A stretch of DNA of 19,035 nt, taken from Rhodothermales bacterium (GTDB taxonomy: Bacteria; Bacteroidota; Rhodothermia; Rhodothermales; UBA10348). A model generated the notes under the pieces. That model saw only the letters and a list, made by a program, of their open reading frames with translations. It searched no databases and was not told the DNA's origin. Positions 6,654-15,624 of this stretch are shown here, piece by piece; the first letter of the stretch is position 1; every line of letters begins with the position of its first letter. The translations under genes were made by a program, and so were the position numbers. The stretch covers positions 1 to 19,035 of the forward strand of contig JAURGV010000014.1 of assembly GCA_030833605.1 (NCBI GenBank). Direction: 5' to 3'.

Positions 6654-9600
6654 TTGTTCGGTAATATTCTTAAACATATTTCTCGAAAAACCCTGCAAAC
6701 AATCTTATTGGTGTTGTTTGCTTTGGTTGTTGCTTTTTTTTCGCTGACCAGGACGCAGGTTGGACGAGATCAACTCGGAAACCAAATTGAAAGAGAATTT
6801 GCCCAACGTTTTTCCGGTACCCTTGATATTGGCAACTTAACGGGAAACTTGCTGAATACCCTATATGCCGTTGACGTCGCGGTCAAAGATCTCAACGGGG
6901 ATACGGTGATTCAGATAGACTCCATGGTGATCCAACCCAAATGGACCTATTTGCTCAGAAAGCGCTTTTCCCTTCATAAGTTAATCTTGATCCGGCCGGA
7001 CATATCCTTGATTTTTGGAGAGAATGGCCAAACAAATATCCAGGACATACTAACGAAGGCGCCAGCCGACTCCTCATCTGGTGGCCTGGCGTGGAAACTT
7101 CAAAGTATTTCCCTAGAGATCCAAGATGGAAGTATCCATTCGAGCAACGTCGGAACCCCTAAGAAATGGGTCGAAAATGGGACCCTTTTCGATTTCAGCA
7201 ACACAACAATCGAAAATTTAGATTTTGAAGCTGACCTAGATTTTGGTGACAACAATAGGCAAATAGATATCCTGGCCGTATCTGGACTTCTTTCGGACCA
7301 CAATCTCGCCTTAAAGTCGGGGGAAACCCAGCTAATTGTCAAAAACGATCGACTATCGATCAATCAATTGGGTTTACAAATTGGAGTGAGCGATGTGTCG
7401 GTATCCGGATATTTTGATCTCCGGTCTCCTGACCGATCTTCCGTTGATATGCCCTTTCTTCTGGAAATAGATTCTGAGTCGCTTTCTTTTTCCGAATTAC
7501 ATGCTCTATTTCCAAAACTGCCCCTAAGCGGAACCGCTGCGCTTTCAACCCACATCCAAGGGCCGCTATCCGATTTAACCCTGTCGTGGTTAAGGGTCAC
7601 CAATAACAATTCTACGATTGAGCTAGCTGGGACGGCTTTTGGATACCCCAGCCGCGTAGAACTAGACGTTTCGCTGACCAATTCAACTATTGGTCGGCCC
7701 GCCCTCGAGGAGCTTTTCCCCTCCGTACGTTGGAATAAGTTTTTGAATGCTGGAGACCTCCAACTTTCTGCGTATTTGGAAGGGACGCTTACCCTCAACG
7801 AAAATACCATCCAATATTTTGCAGGAAGGAGCACTCTCGACTTGCGCTCCGCGGCCGGCCTGATTTCTGCATCAGCCTCTTTAGACGGCAGAACAGACTC
7901 GTTAAAACATTCCGTTTCGCTTCTTACCGAGCAGTTGGATCTTTCAAAATGGACGCTACAGAATAAACACGCTTCGACCATTGCGGGATCGGCAAAAATT
8001 GAAGGGTATTCGTCCGGTTTGGAGTCTTTTTACTCCACGATTAATGGTTCATTGACCGATTTAAGCTGGAATAAGGCTACGTTCGAGCGCATTGATTTCG
8101 ACCTTGATGCCGACCGAGAGCATCTAGGTGGTGACGTTTCTATCCTAAATAAAAATGGAAAAGCGGTTGTAAAGGGTGACCTGATTCTTTCTGAGAAACC
8201 GTGGATTGAGCTCTCTGCCGGCTTCACAGATTGGAATATGGGGTTTCTGATTGAAGATTCGAAGGCTGTTACCAGTTTGAATGGCCGTTTAGAAGCCTCA
8301 TCCAGTTTGGCTTGGAACAGTGATTTCGGGGGCAAATTGAGCGTAATATTTGACTCGTCATGGGTAAAAATGGATGAGATCACTACGCTGTCTCCTCCCT
8401 TCTCCGCTCAGGTCAACGTCTACAGTCCGACAGAAGCAAATGGCCAAATATTTGAGCTTACATCGGACTTTGCCCGTGTTGCGGTAAAAAGTCCAGCGTC
8501 CCTACCCACATTAATTGACCTAGGGAGCGCGTGGATAAGCGGATTCCAACAGATTGTTAGGCGCGAAACAGATAAAAAACTCTATCCGGATCGCGCGGTA
8601 GAGAACGCCTTCCCGGACTCGCCACTTACCGATTTACTTCGGTGGGAAAAGGCGCGATTCCAGTTTAAAAAAGAAGGATTCACATCCACGCTCCCCGTTG
8701 AGATCACCATTGACGTGCTCGATGCAGAGCGTATTTCGGATCTGGCGCCCACCGTGTCGGACTTTGCAGGAGCGACGTCATTTAAAAGTGTCTGGCGGGT
8801 TTCACCCGACAGTTTAGCATTTTCTTCCGATGTTGAAGCCTTTGATTTATCGATTAAAAACCTTGCTCTTCATGGGTTTTCCGCTCATAGCAATCTGACC
8901 GCATCCCGTGACGGGTCTGTTCCAAATCTAACTGGCTGGTCTGTGGATGTAGCAACGGACTCGCTTCAACAAGGAGAATACCGAATTGGATCTACCACGT
9001 TTTCGACCAAGTCTAACCGTGGCGTCGGTACCGTCAGCGTGTCCAGTGGCGGCACAAAAGGTATAGATAGCCTCGACATCCTAATTGACCTGTCGCGTTT
9101 CGACACGTTCAACAAAGCAACAATCAGTCAATTTTTGGTCCAAACGAAGGCCGGTGTCTGGAAAAACACCAAGCCATCTGATATCGCTCTTTATGGCGAT
9201 GCGACACAGATTTCAGATTTAAATGTTGTATTCCATGACCCCAACGGTCCTACAGACCAATCCGTTATGGTCTCAGGCGCGTTTTCATCGAACCCCTCTG
9301 ATGTCCTTTCCGTGGATGTGAGGGAGATATCGCTCCGGGACGTTTCTGAATTTGCATCCATCAATCCGCTCATTGGGGGCAGACTCAATACACAACTGGC
9401 CATTTCGGGTGGCTATGCTGCGCCCCTAGTCACAGGAACGGTAGACATTGAATCGTTTTCACTGGATCACCGGATATTGGGCGATATAAACGCAAGCAGT
9501 ACCCTCATTGCTGGGAGTTCGGATATTGGCCTCGATTTAAAGCTAACACCCCTTCCAGCCGATCGATCATCCGTGATCTATGGCACTTCTATCGAAGGCG

Positions 9601-11309
9601 AACGAATTGCAAGTGACCTCATTGTTAAAGGCAGCTTTCGTATTCCAAGCAAGGCCGATGGAGATCGTGGAAATCTCGATTTGTTTGTTGATGTAGACCG
9701 TGCTGGCCTGTTTTTTCTCAACTACATTTTTACAGATGCCATAGACCAGGTTTCGGGTTATTTGGCAGGTGATGGCACGATTAAAGGATCCCTTTCTACC
9801 CCGTTGTTTGATTTCAATCTTGGCGTTCTGGATGGGAAATTTAGCGTTCCAATCACCCAAAGTCAGTATGAAATTGATGGGGGCGTGCGTGTAGATCAGG
9901 AAGCCATTCATTTATCGGGCGTGCAGATTCGGGATACACAAGGCGGCAAAGCAGATATTGATGGCCGAATTTTGTTTAACGACTATCGGTTCTTCAGCCT
10001 CGATATCGCCGGAAATCTGGATGAATTGCAAATCATGAATGTGATAGACTCCGAAAGCTTGCCGTTCTATGGCAAATTGTATGCTTCGGGTGACCTCGAC
10101 TTAAAAGGTCCGCTATACGATGCGATGCTTTATTCCATTAATGCGGTGACCCGTGCGAATTCTGAGCTGTACATCCCTATTTCACCTGACCTTTCGGAAA
10201 CGGACGAGAGTTTTATTGTTTTTGAAGACTCACTCGGCGTTATCCCCGACTTTAATAAGCTTTCGAAACGACCTTCCATTTTGGCAGGCAGACCGAGCGC
10301 CGAGCGCAAGTTCTTAGATGGGCTCAATTTGGATCTTTCGATTACCGCTCCAGAAGGGTCCACCATCCATTTGGTAATCGATCCCTTGCTCGGTGACGTG
10401 ATCAATGCGAAGAGTACAGGTACTGTTCAACTCATTCGAGGAGATGATTCCTTCCAGACCTTTGGCCAATTATCCGTCGATAGTGGTGACTACTTGTTCA
10501 CCGCTGGAGAACTGTTCTACAGGAAGTTTACGATCAACGAGGGTGGAACCATAACCTGGAACGGCGATCCAGTAAACGCCTCGCTTTCCATTCCAGCCTC
10601 CTATAGGACCAGAGCATCTCGATCGGGGTTGCCCGGGTCTGATGGTCAAAACACGGGATTAATCCCTTTGATTGTAAACCTGCAAATTTCGGGTACCGTT
10701 ACTTCCCCTCAAGTAGATCTTTCCTTAAGTATTGATCGTGCGAACCAGAATGTGCTGGGTGATTATCAAGCCCTCGAGGCTCAGTTAAATCAAGCTGATC
10801 GAGCAACCGAGTATGCTACAAGCGTCCTTCTTACGAACTCATTTCAGCTAACTACGGAAAACATAACTACTGATTCCGGCTCACAACTAGCCTTCAATAG
10901 CGTTTCTCAGCTGGTTTCTGCCCAACTCAATCGATTTCTAAACGAGGCCCTTCCTAACGTCGACTTTTCGTTTGGCCTGCTAGGAGAAAACACCGCCGAC
11001 CTTGACGTGACCTATGGCGTGGCCCTTCGACTACTCGATGAACGTTTGATTATTCGTGGAGAAGGCGTCTATCAAGGTGCCCGTGCAGCGGACAATATCC
11101 GAACCAATGAAGGGCTTCAAGGGGAATTTGTAGTCGAAATTCGCATTAGCCCCAGGGTGTCTGTTGAAGTATTTTTCCGACGTGAAGGAGATATTCTGGA
11201 AACGTCGGGGCTGACTAACACCACGGGTGTTGGTGTCTCCTACCAGACCGATTTTGATTCTTGGAATTCTTTCTTCAAACGCCTGTCGAACTCATCCGAC
11301 CAGCAGTGA
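6654..11309 (+). CDS. TamB-like translocation/assembly module protein (DUF490), TTG start
   Basis: A 1551-residue envelope protein of the TamB/AsmA-like family. These proteins are anchored in the inner membrane, span the periplasm as a long beta-sheet groove, and serve in outer-membrane protein assembly or phospholipid transport. One membrane helix is visible at about 15-33 (LLVLFALVVAFF), followed by a long repetitive beta-rich region of short hydrophobic and Asp/Ser/Gly-rich strands. The C-terminal DUF490 region includes GDYLFTAGELFYRKFTI, and a GVGVSYQTDFD-type ending follows. TTG at 6654 is the only start that keeps the membrane anchor: the frame is closed at 6639-6641 and the next ATG lies well after the anchor. 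AAGG at 6640-6643 is a weak ribosome-binding candidate. No TamA/BamA-like partner is in the window. Confidence 0.9.
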   Translation: MFGNILKHISRKTLQTILLVLFALVVAFFSLTRTQVGRDQLGNQIEREFAQRFSGTLDIGNLTGNLLNTLYAVDVAVKDLNGDTVIQIDSMVIQPKWTYLLRKRFSLHKLILIRPDISLIFGENGQTNIQDILTKAPADSSSGGLAWKLQSISLEIQDGSIHSSNVGTPKKWVENGTLFDFSNTTIENLDFEADLDFGDNNRQIDILAVSGLLSDHNLALKSGETQLIVKNDRLSINQLGLQIGVSDVSVSGYFDLRSPDRSSVDMPFLLEIDSESLSFSELHALFPKLPLSGTAALSTHIQGPLSDLTLSWLRVTNNNSTIELAGTAFGYPSRVELDVSLTNSTIGRPALEELFPSVRWNKFLNAGDLQLSAYLEGTLTLNENTIQYFAGRSTLDLRSAAGLISASASLDGRTDSLKHSVSLLTEQLDLSKWTLQNKHASTIAGSAKIEGYSSGLESFYSTINGSLTDLSWNKATFERIDFDLDADREHLGGDVSILNKNGKAVVKGDLILSEKPWIELSAGFTDWNMGFLIEDSKAVTSLNGRLEASSSLAWNSDFGGKLSVIFDSSWVKMDEITTLSPPFSAQVNVYSPTEANGQIFELTSDFARVAVKSPASLPTLIDLGSAWISGFQQIVRRETDKKLYPDRAVENAFPDSPLTDLLRWEKARFQFKKEGFTSTLPVEITIDVLDAERISDLAPTVSDFAGATSFKSVWRVSPDSLAFSSDVEAFDLSIKNLALHGFSAHSNLTASRDGSVPNLTGWSVDVATDSLQQGEYRIGSTTFSTKSNRGVGTVSVSSGGTKGIDSLDILIDLSRFDTFNKATISQFLVQTKAGVWKNTKPSDIALYGDATQISDLNVVFHDPNGPTDQSVMVSGAFSSNPSDVLSVDVREISLRDVSEFASINPLIGGRLNTQLAISGGYAAPLVTGTVDIESFSLDHRILGDINASSTLIAGSSDIGLDLKLTPLPADRSSVIYGTSIEGERIASDLIVKGSFRIPSKADGDRGNLDLFVDVDRAGLFFLNYIFTDAIDQVSGYLAGDGTIKGSLSTPLFDFNLGVLDGKFSVPITQSQYEIDGGVRVDQEAIHLSGVQIRDTQGGKADIDGRILFNDYRFFSLDIAGNLDELQIMNVIDSESLPFYGKLYASGDLDLKGPLYDAMLYSINAVTRANSELYIPISPDLSETDESFIVFEDSLGVIPDFNKLSKRPSILAGRPSAERKFLDGLNLDLSITAPEGSTIHLVIDPLLGDVINAKSTGTVQLIRGDDSFQTFGQLSVDSGDYLFTAGELFYRKFTINEGGTITWNGDPVNASLSIPASYRTRASRSGLPGSDGQNTGLIPLIVNLQISGTVTSPQVDLSLSIDRANQNVLGDYQALEAQLNQADRATEYATSVLLTNSFQLTTENITTDSGSQLAFNSVSQLVSAQLNRFLNEALPNVDFSFGLLGENTADLDVTYGVALRLLDERLIIRGEGVYQGARAADNIRTNEGLQGEFVVEIRISPRVSVEVFFRREGDILETSGLTNTTGVGVSYQTDFDSWNSFFKRLSNSSDQQ

Positions 11310-11327
11310 CATACGCCGCAATTAACT

Positions 11328-12503
11328 ATGAAAGATTTAGCTACCCGTACTCAAGCCCTCGTTCAAAGTAATATTCGAGCGATTACGCTGCTTTTGGAAG
11401 GAAAGAATGGCATCAACTTGGGCCAGGGCATCTGCGATATGCCAACTCCAGATGCGATAAAAAGAGGCGCGCAAAACGCGATAGATTCGGACTTTTCCAT
11501 TTATTCCCACTATGGTGGAATTCTAGAACTACGTCAAGCGTTGATGGATAAGTCCATCGCCTACAACGGTATACCGGTAAAAAACACCGATGAGGTGATG
11601 GTCACCGTTGGGTCTACCGGCGCATTCGTCGCGGCGATTTTCACGTTGCTCAATCACGGTGATGACGTCATTGTTTTTGAACCTTATTACGGTTACCACG
11701 TCAATCTTTTGGCCGTTATGGGGGCTGAGGCCAAGTTTGTTAGAACCACCGCACCAAACTGGGAAATTGATTTTGAGGCCGTTGAAAAACTAATCACGCC
11801 CAAAACAAAGGCTATTTTGGTCAATACGCCGGGGAACCCAAACGGCAAGGTTTGGACCAAAGCAGAGCTTGTTCGCATGTCGGAATTGATCCAAAAGCAC
11901 GACTTGTACGCGATTACGGACGAAATTTATGAGTACATGCTCTACGATGGCCGCGAGCATGTGTCGCTGGCATCCATACCCGGTGCGTACGATCGAACCA
12001 TAACCCTCTCTGGTTTTTCTAAAACATACAACATGACAGGCTGGCGCTTGGGCTATGCCGTCGGGCCTGAGGCCATTATCTCGAAAATGGGGCTGCTTTC
12101 GGACTTGATCTATATCTGCGCGCCTACGCCCTTACAGCACGGAGTGGCCGAGGCTTTTTCGATGAACGATGAGTATTTCAGCGAAATGGCAGACGCTTAC
12201 GAGCGGAAACGGCACCTCATGTGCACAACGCTTGAGGAAATAGGCTTCAATGTGCCTTGGCCCCAAGGGTCTTACTATGTGTTGGCCGATTTCGCACCGC
12301 TTAGGAAACGCTTTTCAGGATTTGAAGATGATATGGCTGCATCGGCTACCTTAGTAGACAAAGCCGGAATCGGAACGGTTGCTGGAAGAAGTTTTTTCAA
12401 CAACGACGCGGATGGCAGCCAATTTCTTCGCTTTTGCTTTGCGAAAGAGTTTCACGTTTTGGAAGATGCCTGTATAAGACTAAAAAAAGCCTTTTTGCCC
12501 TAA
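11328..12503 (+). CDS. PLP-dependent class I/II aminotransferase
   Basis: A fold-type I aminotransferase of 391 residues. The PLP Schiff-base lysine is K232 in SGFSKTYNMTGWRLGY. Other cofactor contacts are the aromatic Y120/Y121 in FEPYYGYH, N170/N172 in NTPGNPNGKV, and D198 with Y201 in ITDEIYEY. A substrate-carboxylate Arg is likely in LRFCFAKE near the C-terminus. The closest flavour is the aspartate, kynurenine or methionine aminotransferase group (subgroup I-gamma-like), but substrate cannot be read from motifs. The gene starts 18 bases after the tamB-like stop and may share its transcript. Its stop is one base from the stop of the convergent phosphatase gene. Confidence 0.93.
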   Translation: MKDLATRTQALVQSNIRAITLLLEGKNGINLGQGICDMPTPDAIKRGAQNAIDSDFSIYSHYGGILELRQALMDKSIAYNGIPVKNTDEVMVTVGSTGAFVAAIFTLLNHGDDVIVFEPYYGYHVNLLAVMGAEAKFVRTTAPNWEIDFEAVEKLITPKTKAILVNTPGNPNGKVWTKAELVRMSELIQKHDLYAITDEIYEYMLYDGREHVSLASIPGAYDRTITLSGFSKTYNMTGWRLGYAVGPEAIISKMGLLSDLIYICAPTPLQHGVAEAFSMNDEYFSEMADAYERKRHLMCTTLEEIGFNVPWPQGSYYVLADFAPLRKRFSGFEDDMAASATLVDKAGIGTVAGRSFFNNDADGSQFLRFCFAKEFHVLEDACIRLKKAFLP

Positions 12504-12504
12504 T

Positions 12505-13484
12505 CTAAACCAGTCCTGCCTGTTTAATGGCATCCAACAAGGCGGAATGGAGCGACCCGTTCGACACCAAGACCCCTTTATTGTCTTTTAACTGGTAACC
12601 ATGGCGATACATTAGGGACTTTCCTGCGATATCGGTAACGGTCCCTCCTGCTTCTTCGACGATAAGCGCACCGGCGGCATGTCCCAAATGTTTTCGACGT
12701 AGCGTCTGGAAGAAGGTAAACGCATATAAATCTCTGCGTCACCTGCAGCTACCACAACGTATTTAGCTTGGGAATCCAAACGTACTGCGTCTTTAGAAAT
12801 GCCTAATCGGGTAGCCACTTCGTGAGCATCTGAATGCGAAGTATGCGTAGATTCGACCGATTCTGAAAACCGGATTTCTTCCGCCTCGGTAATGGCGCTA
12901 ACTTCAGCATTTCCAATCTTTTGCATATCAGAGAGACGGTAAATTTCCGTTCCCTTTCCCTTTTCAGCGATAGCCAAAACGCCTTTATCGTTTGGCGCAC
13001 TGTTTAACACCAAATTGGGGCACGCGAGCGCGGCGACCACGACCTGTTCATCTACAATCAACGCCAAAGCAATCGCATATTGATCACCTCTCAAAAACCC
13101 TTTTGTCCCGTCAATGGGGTCCAAGGTCCAAAACCGCTCAGCCTGTAGCTTGTGACCGCCGTAATCGATCCATTCTAAAATATCCTCGCTTGCTGCATCT
13201 GGTCGCAAATTCTGAACGTGATGCACCACCCGCTGTCTATTCCCTTCATTTTCAGGCTGGCGCAGCATGGAAGAGGTCTCTTCAGCAATAATTGGATCAC
13301 TAGGATAGGCCCGACGAATGCGAGAGCACACCAAAGCTTGACTCCCGAAATCGGCTACTGTAACAGGGGTTTTATCTACTTTTTTGATAGCATCGCTGTC
13401 GCGTTCGCTTTGAACGGCTCGGCACAATTCCGAAGCCTCCCGAACAGCTGCTATGGCGATCATTTTTTCCGAATAAAAAGACAT
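12505..13484 (-). pseudogene. 3'(2'),5'-bisphosphate nucleotidase (HAL2/CysQ type) broken by a one-base frameshift
   Basis: This is an inositol-monophosphatase-fold, Mg2+-dependent phosphatase that removes the 3'-phosphate of PAP/PAPS-type nucleotides in sulfur metabolism. The first frame runs 13484-12681 with KVDKTPVTVADFGSQA (35-50), IIAEET (65-70) and the metal motif LDPIDGTKGFLRG (121-133), ending at IWD (266-268). The second frame then carries HAAGALIVEEAGGTVTD to the stop at 12505. Together they make the family's IWDHAAG motif, so one C is missing at about 12681. Restoring it would give about 326 residues, the normal length. Both halves are well conserved, so this is either a sequencing or assembly error or a very recent mutation. 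It is last in the pyrR-pyrB cluster. If the frameshift is real, the product loses a metal-ligand region and is inactive. Confidence 0.88.
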
Positions 13485-13510
13485 TTCCTGCTCAATTATT
13501 GATGTCGACT

Positions 13511-13912
13511 CTACCAGATGGGAAGATCGTCAATGAATGTTACCAAACCATCAACGACCTCCATACAAAAGTGATCAGAACCATTCGTGACAAATAAATA
13601 CGGGGCTTTGACAAACCTATTGTAGTTCGCTATCTGATCAAACGTCGTTTGGTCAATTTTAATAGAAGGTGCTTTACACTCCACCAGCATCCAAGGTTTT
13701 CCAGTCGTCGAATAGATAATAAGATCGGCACGCTTGTCCCCAGGAGCGTTTTCGATGACCTGCTCTACCTTCATTAATCCAGTAGGGATGCCACGATTGG
13801 AATGTAGAAAACGAATGGTGGCTTGTCGAACGGCTTCTTCCGGGGTATTCGCAACAGATTTTTTTCGAACCGGGTCGACAATGTTATTGAGATGCGGTTC
13901 TGACGTAGGCAT
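13511..13912 (-). CDS. Stand-alone HsdR N-terminal-like protein with a PD-(D/E)XK nuclease signature
   Basis: A 133-residue protein resembling the N-terminal domain of type I restriction HsdR subunits (HSDR_N_2-like), without the helicase part. The nuclease-fold signature is present: D63 in RADLIIY, then E78-x-K80 in LVECKAP, followed by an FDQIANYN segment (91-98) in which the Gln may be the QxxxY-type element. No hsdM or hsdS gene is nearby, so this is not a restriction system. Such small orphan proteins occur widely in Bacteroidota beside housekeeping genes, with unknown function. The start is one base after the pyrB stop, implying co-transcription and possibly coupled translation. DNA cleavage activity cannot be assumed. 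Confidence 0.85.
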   Translation of the reverse strand: MPTSEPHLNNIVDPVRKKSVANTPEEAVRQATIRFLHSNRGIPTGLMKVEQVIENAPGDKRADLIIYSTTGKPWMLVECKAPSIKIDQTTFDQIANYNRFVKAPYLFVTNGSDHFCMEVVDGLVTFIDDLPIW

Positions 13913-13913
13913 G

Positions 13914-14858
13914 CTATTCAGGCGAAGATTGTCCAGAAAGCAAATACAAAACCGACATGCGCACGGCCACCCCGTTGGTCACCTGATTCAATATCACCGC
14001 CCTTTCGTGGTCCACGACCTCGCTGGCCAATTCCACGCCCCTATTTACAGGGCCCGGATGCATGACAATTAAATCCTTATATCGATCCAAGTGGTGCATT
14101 TGGATTCCAAACTGCTCATGGTATTCGCGCATGCTTGGGAAAAGGCTTCTACCTTGGCGTTCTAATTGAATACGCAGGGCCATCGCGACATCGCATCCTT
14201 CCAACGCTTCTTCCAATCGGTTGGTAATCCGCAGTGATCCGGCGCGAGGCATTTTTTCGAGATGTACCGGCAAAAGCGACTGTGGGCCACATATGGTCAC
14301 GTTTGCGCCCATCGTGAGCAGCCCATGAATATTCGAGCGAGCCACTCGGCTGTGTAAAATATCTCCAACAATGGACACGTTTAAGCCGGATAAAGAGTCG
14401 AATCGGTCTGAAATGGTCAGCATATCCAGCAAGGCCTGAGTAGGATGCTCATGCGCTCCATCACCGGCATTGATTACCACCGCATCGACACATTGCGTCA
14501 AGAAGTGTGGAGCCCCTGGCGATTCATGCCTGACCACCACCATATCAATTTTCATGGCCTCTATGTTCTGGGCGGTGTCCTTTAAGGATTCTCCCTTCGA
14601 AACACTGGATCCAGAGGCACTAAAATTTACTGTATCGGCCGACAACCGTTTTTCCGCGAGCTCAAAAGAAATTCTGGTTCTGGTAGAAGACTCAAAAAAC
14701 AAATTAACGACGGTAATTCCTCGGAGCGTTGGCACCTTTTTGATCGGTCGATTCAGGATATCCCTAAATCTTCGGGCCGTTTCCAAAATTAAGTTGATTT
14801 CCCGTGCCGAATAGTCTGACAAACCAAGAAGATGGCGGTGATCCAATCCGGTATTCAT
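13914..14858 (-). CDS. pyrB: Aspartate carbamoyltransferase catalytic subunit
   Basis: The enzyme condenses carbamoyl phosphate with aspartate in the first committed step of pyrimidine synthesis. Signatures are the carbamoyl-phosphate loop FFESSTRTRISFE, the GESLKDT segment, HPTQALLDML, ALRIQLERQ and VMHPGPVNRGVE. With the ATG at 14858 the product is 314 residues, the usual ATCase length, and begins MNTGLDHRHLLGL, as in many homologues. The frame also allows TTG at 14888, which would overlap the pyrR stop by three bases and add ten residues. I prefer the ATG because conservation starts just after it. No PyrI regulatory subunit is seen in the window. Confidence 0.96.
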   Translation of the reverse strand: MNTGLDHRHLLGLSDYSAREINLILETARRFRDILNRPIKKVPTLRGITVVNLFFESSTRTRISFELAEKRLSADTVNFSASGSSVSKGESLKDTAQNIEAMKIDMVVVRHESPGAPHFLTQCVDAVVINAGDGAHEHPTQALLDMLTISDRFDSLSGLNVSIVGDILHSRVARSNIHGLLTMGANVTICGPQSLLPVHLEKMPRAGSLRITNRLEEALEGCDVAMALRIQLERQGRSLFPSMREYHEQFGIQMHHLDRYKDLIVMHPGPVNRGVELASEVVDHERAVILNQVTNGVAVRMSVLYLLSGQSSPE

Positions 14859-14884
14859 CTGTTCAGTTGTCGATTCCACTGGTT

Positions 14885-15472
14885 TCAAGAACGTTCGTTA
14901 TTTGCATTAAAAGGTCGTTCAACAAGCCATATCCCTTCCTTATCGTCCATCTCGGACAGCCGCACTCGGACTTCTTCACCCGGCAATGTAGGGACTCTTT
15001 TGCCTACAAAGTCAGCTTTGATAGGTAACTCCCTCAATCCGCGATCAATCAATACGAGAAAATGGACAGAAGCAGGCCTACCCAAGTCGGTGAGGGCGTC
15101 TAATCCTGCGCGAGTTGTTCTGCCGGTGAATAGGACATCGTCCACCAACACAATGTCTCGGCCGTCAATGTCAAAATCGATTTTGGTTTCGCGAACTACA
15201 GGCTGTTTGAATCGGAGTCTAAAATCGTCCCTGTACATGGTCGCATCTAAAATACCCAAAGGGACATCAATGCCGTCCACGTCCAAAATAATTTGCCGGA
15301 TTCGAGCTGCGATGTGAACGCCTCGGGATTGCATGCCGATCAGCGCAAACGACGATGCCCTTGATTCATCGAGATTGAACATCTCAACGATCTGACGCGC
15401 CATTCTGTTTAATGTGCGCTCTAGGTCTTGCGCGTCCATGAGTTGCGCTTTGATGACATCGTTTGGCTCCAT
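14885..15472 (-). CDS. pyrR: Bifunctional PyrR: pyrimidine regulator and uracil phosphoribosyltransferase
   Basis: A 195-residue type I phosphoribosyltransferase. The PRPP-binding loop is DIVLVDDVLFTGRTTRAG (106-123), and the IGMQSRGVHIA segment (45-55) is typical of PyrR. In Gram-positive bacteria PyrR binds pyr mRNA and promotes attenuation when UMP is high; it also makes UMP from uracil and PRPP. It is the first gene of the pyrR-pyrB cluster, which supports the assignment. The leader to the start is short, and I find no anti-terminator/terminator pair or PyrR binding loop in 15473-15534, so attenuation control is not supported here. Its role may be mainly uracil salvage. Confidence 0.93.
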   Translation of the reverse strand: MEPNDVIKAQLMDAQDLERTLNRMARQIVEMFNLDESRASSFALIGMQSRGVHIAARIRQIILDVDGIDVPLGILDATMYRDDFRLRFKQPVVRETKIDFDIDGRDIVLVDDVLFTGRTTRAGLDALTDLGRPASVHFLVLIDRGLRELPIKADFVGKRVPTLPGEEVRVRLSEMDDKEGIWLVERPFNANNERS

Positions 15473-15624
15473 ACCTGTAAGTTACGATTTTTAATCCAAG
15501 TCATTCTACAACAAGGGGTACAAGATTTGTAAAGATGATGCGAATGGATTCGGAACGATTCCCATTGAAGTCGTATACCCTGTCCACCGAGAAATTGAAT
15601 TGTACATTTAATCGTGGAGTATTC
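15473..15624. promoter_or_regulatory. Divergent region between pyrR and the DUF58 gene
   Basis: These 152 bases, assuming the GTG start for the DUF58 gene, must hold the promoters of both transcripts. I see no convincing promoter boxes. TACATTTA at 15603-15610 partly matches the Bacteroidota -7 box but has no partner and lies too close to the start. GGAG at 15616-15619 is the likely ribosome-binding site of the DUF58 gene. Confidence 0.3.

Noticed and set aside
7100..8383. Several long minus-strand open frames across the tamB-like gene
   Set aside because: They are Ser/Arg-rich shadows of the coding strand with no motifs and no room for a second gene.
12481..12503. AAAAA-GCC-TTTTT as a terminator for the aminotransferase gene
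   Set aside because: An A-T-only stem inside the coding sequence is too weak to terminate.
12505..12687. Separate small gene (60 residues from a TTG)
   Set aside because: It is the C-terminal end of the bisphosphate nucleotidase after the frameshift; HAAGALIVEEAGG completes the family motif.
13511..13912. Remnant of a type I restriction-modification system
   Set aside because: No hsdM, hsdS or helicase sequence nearby, and the protein ends cleanly at normal length for the stand-alone family.
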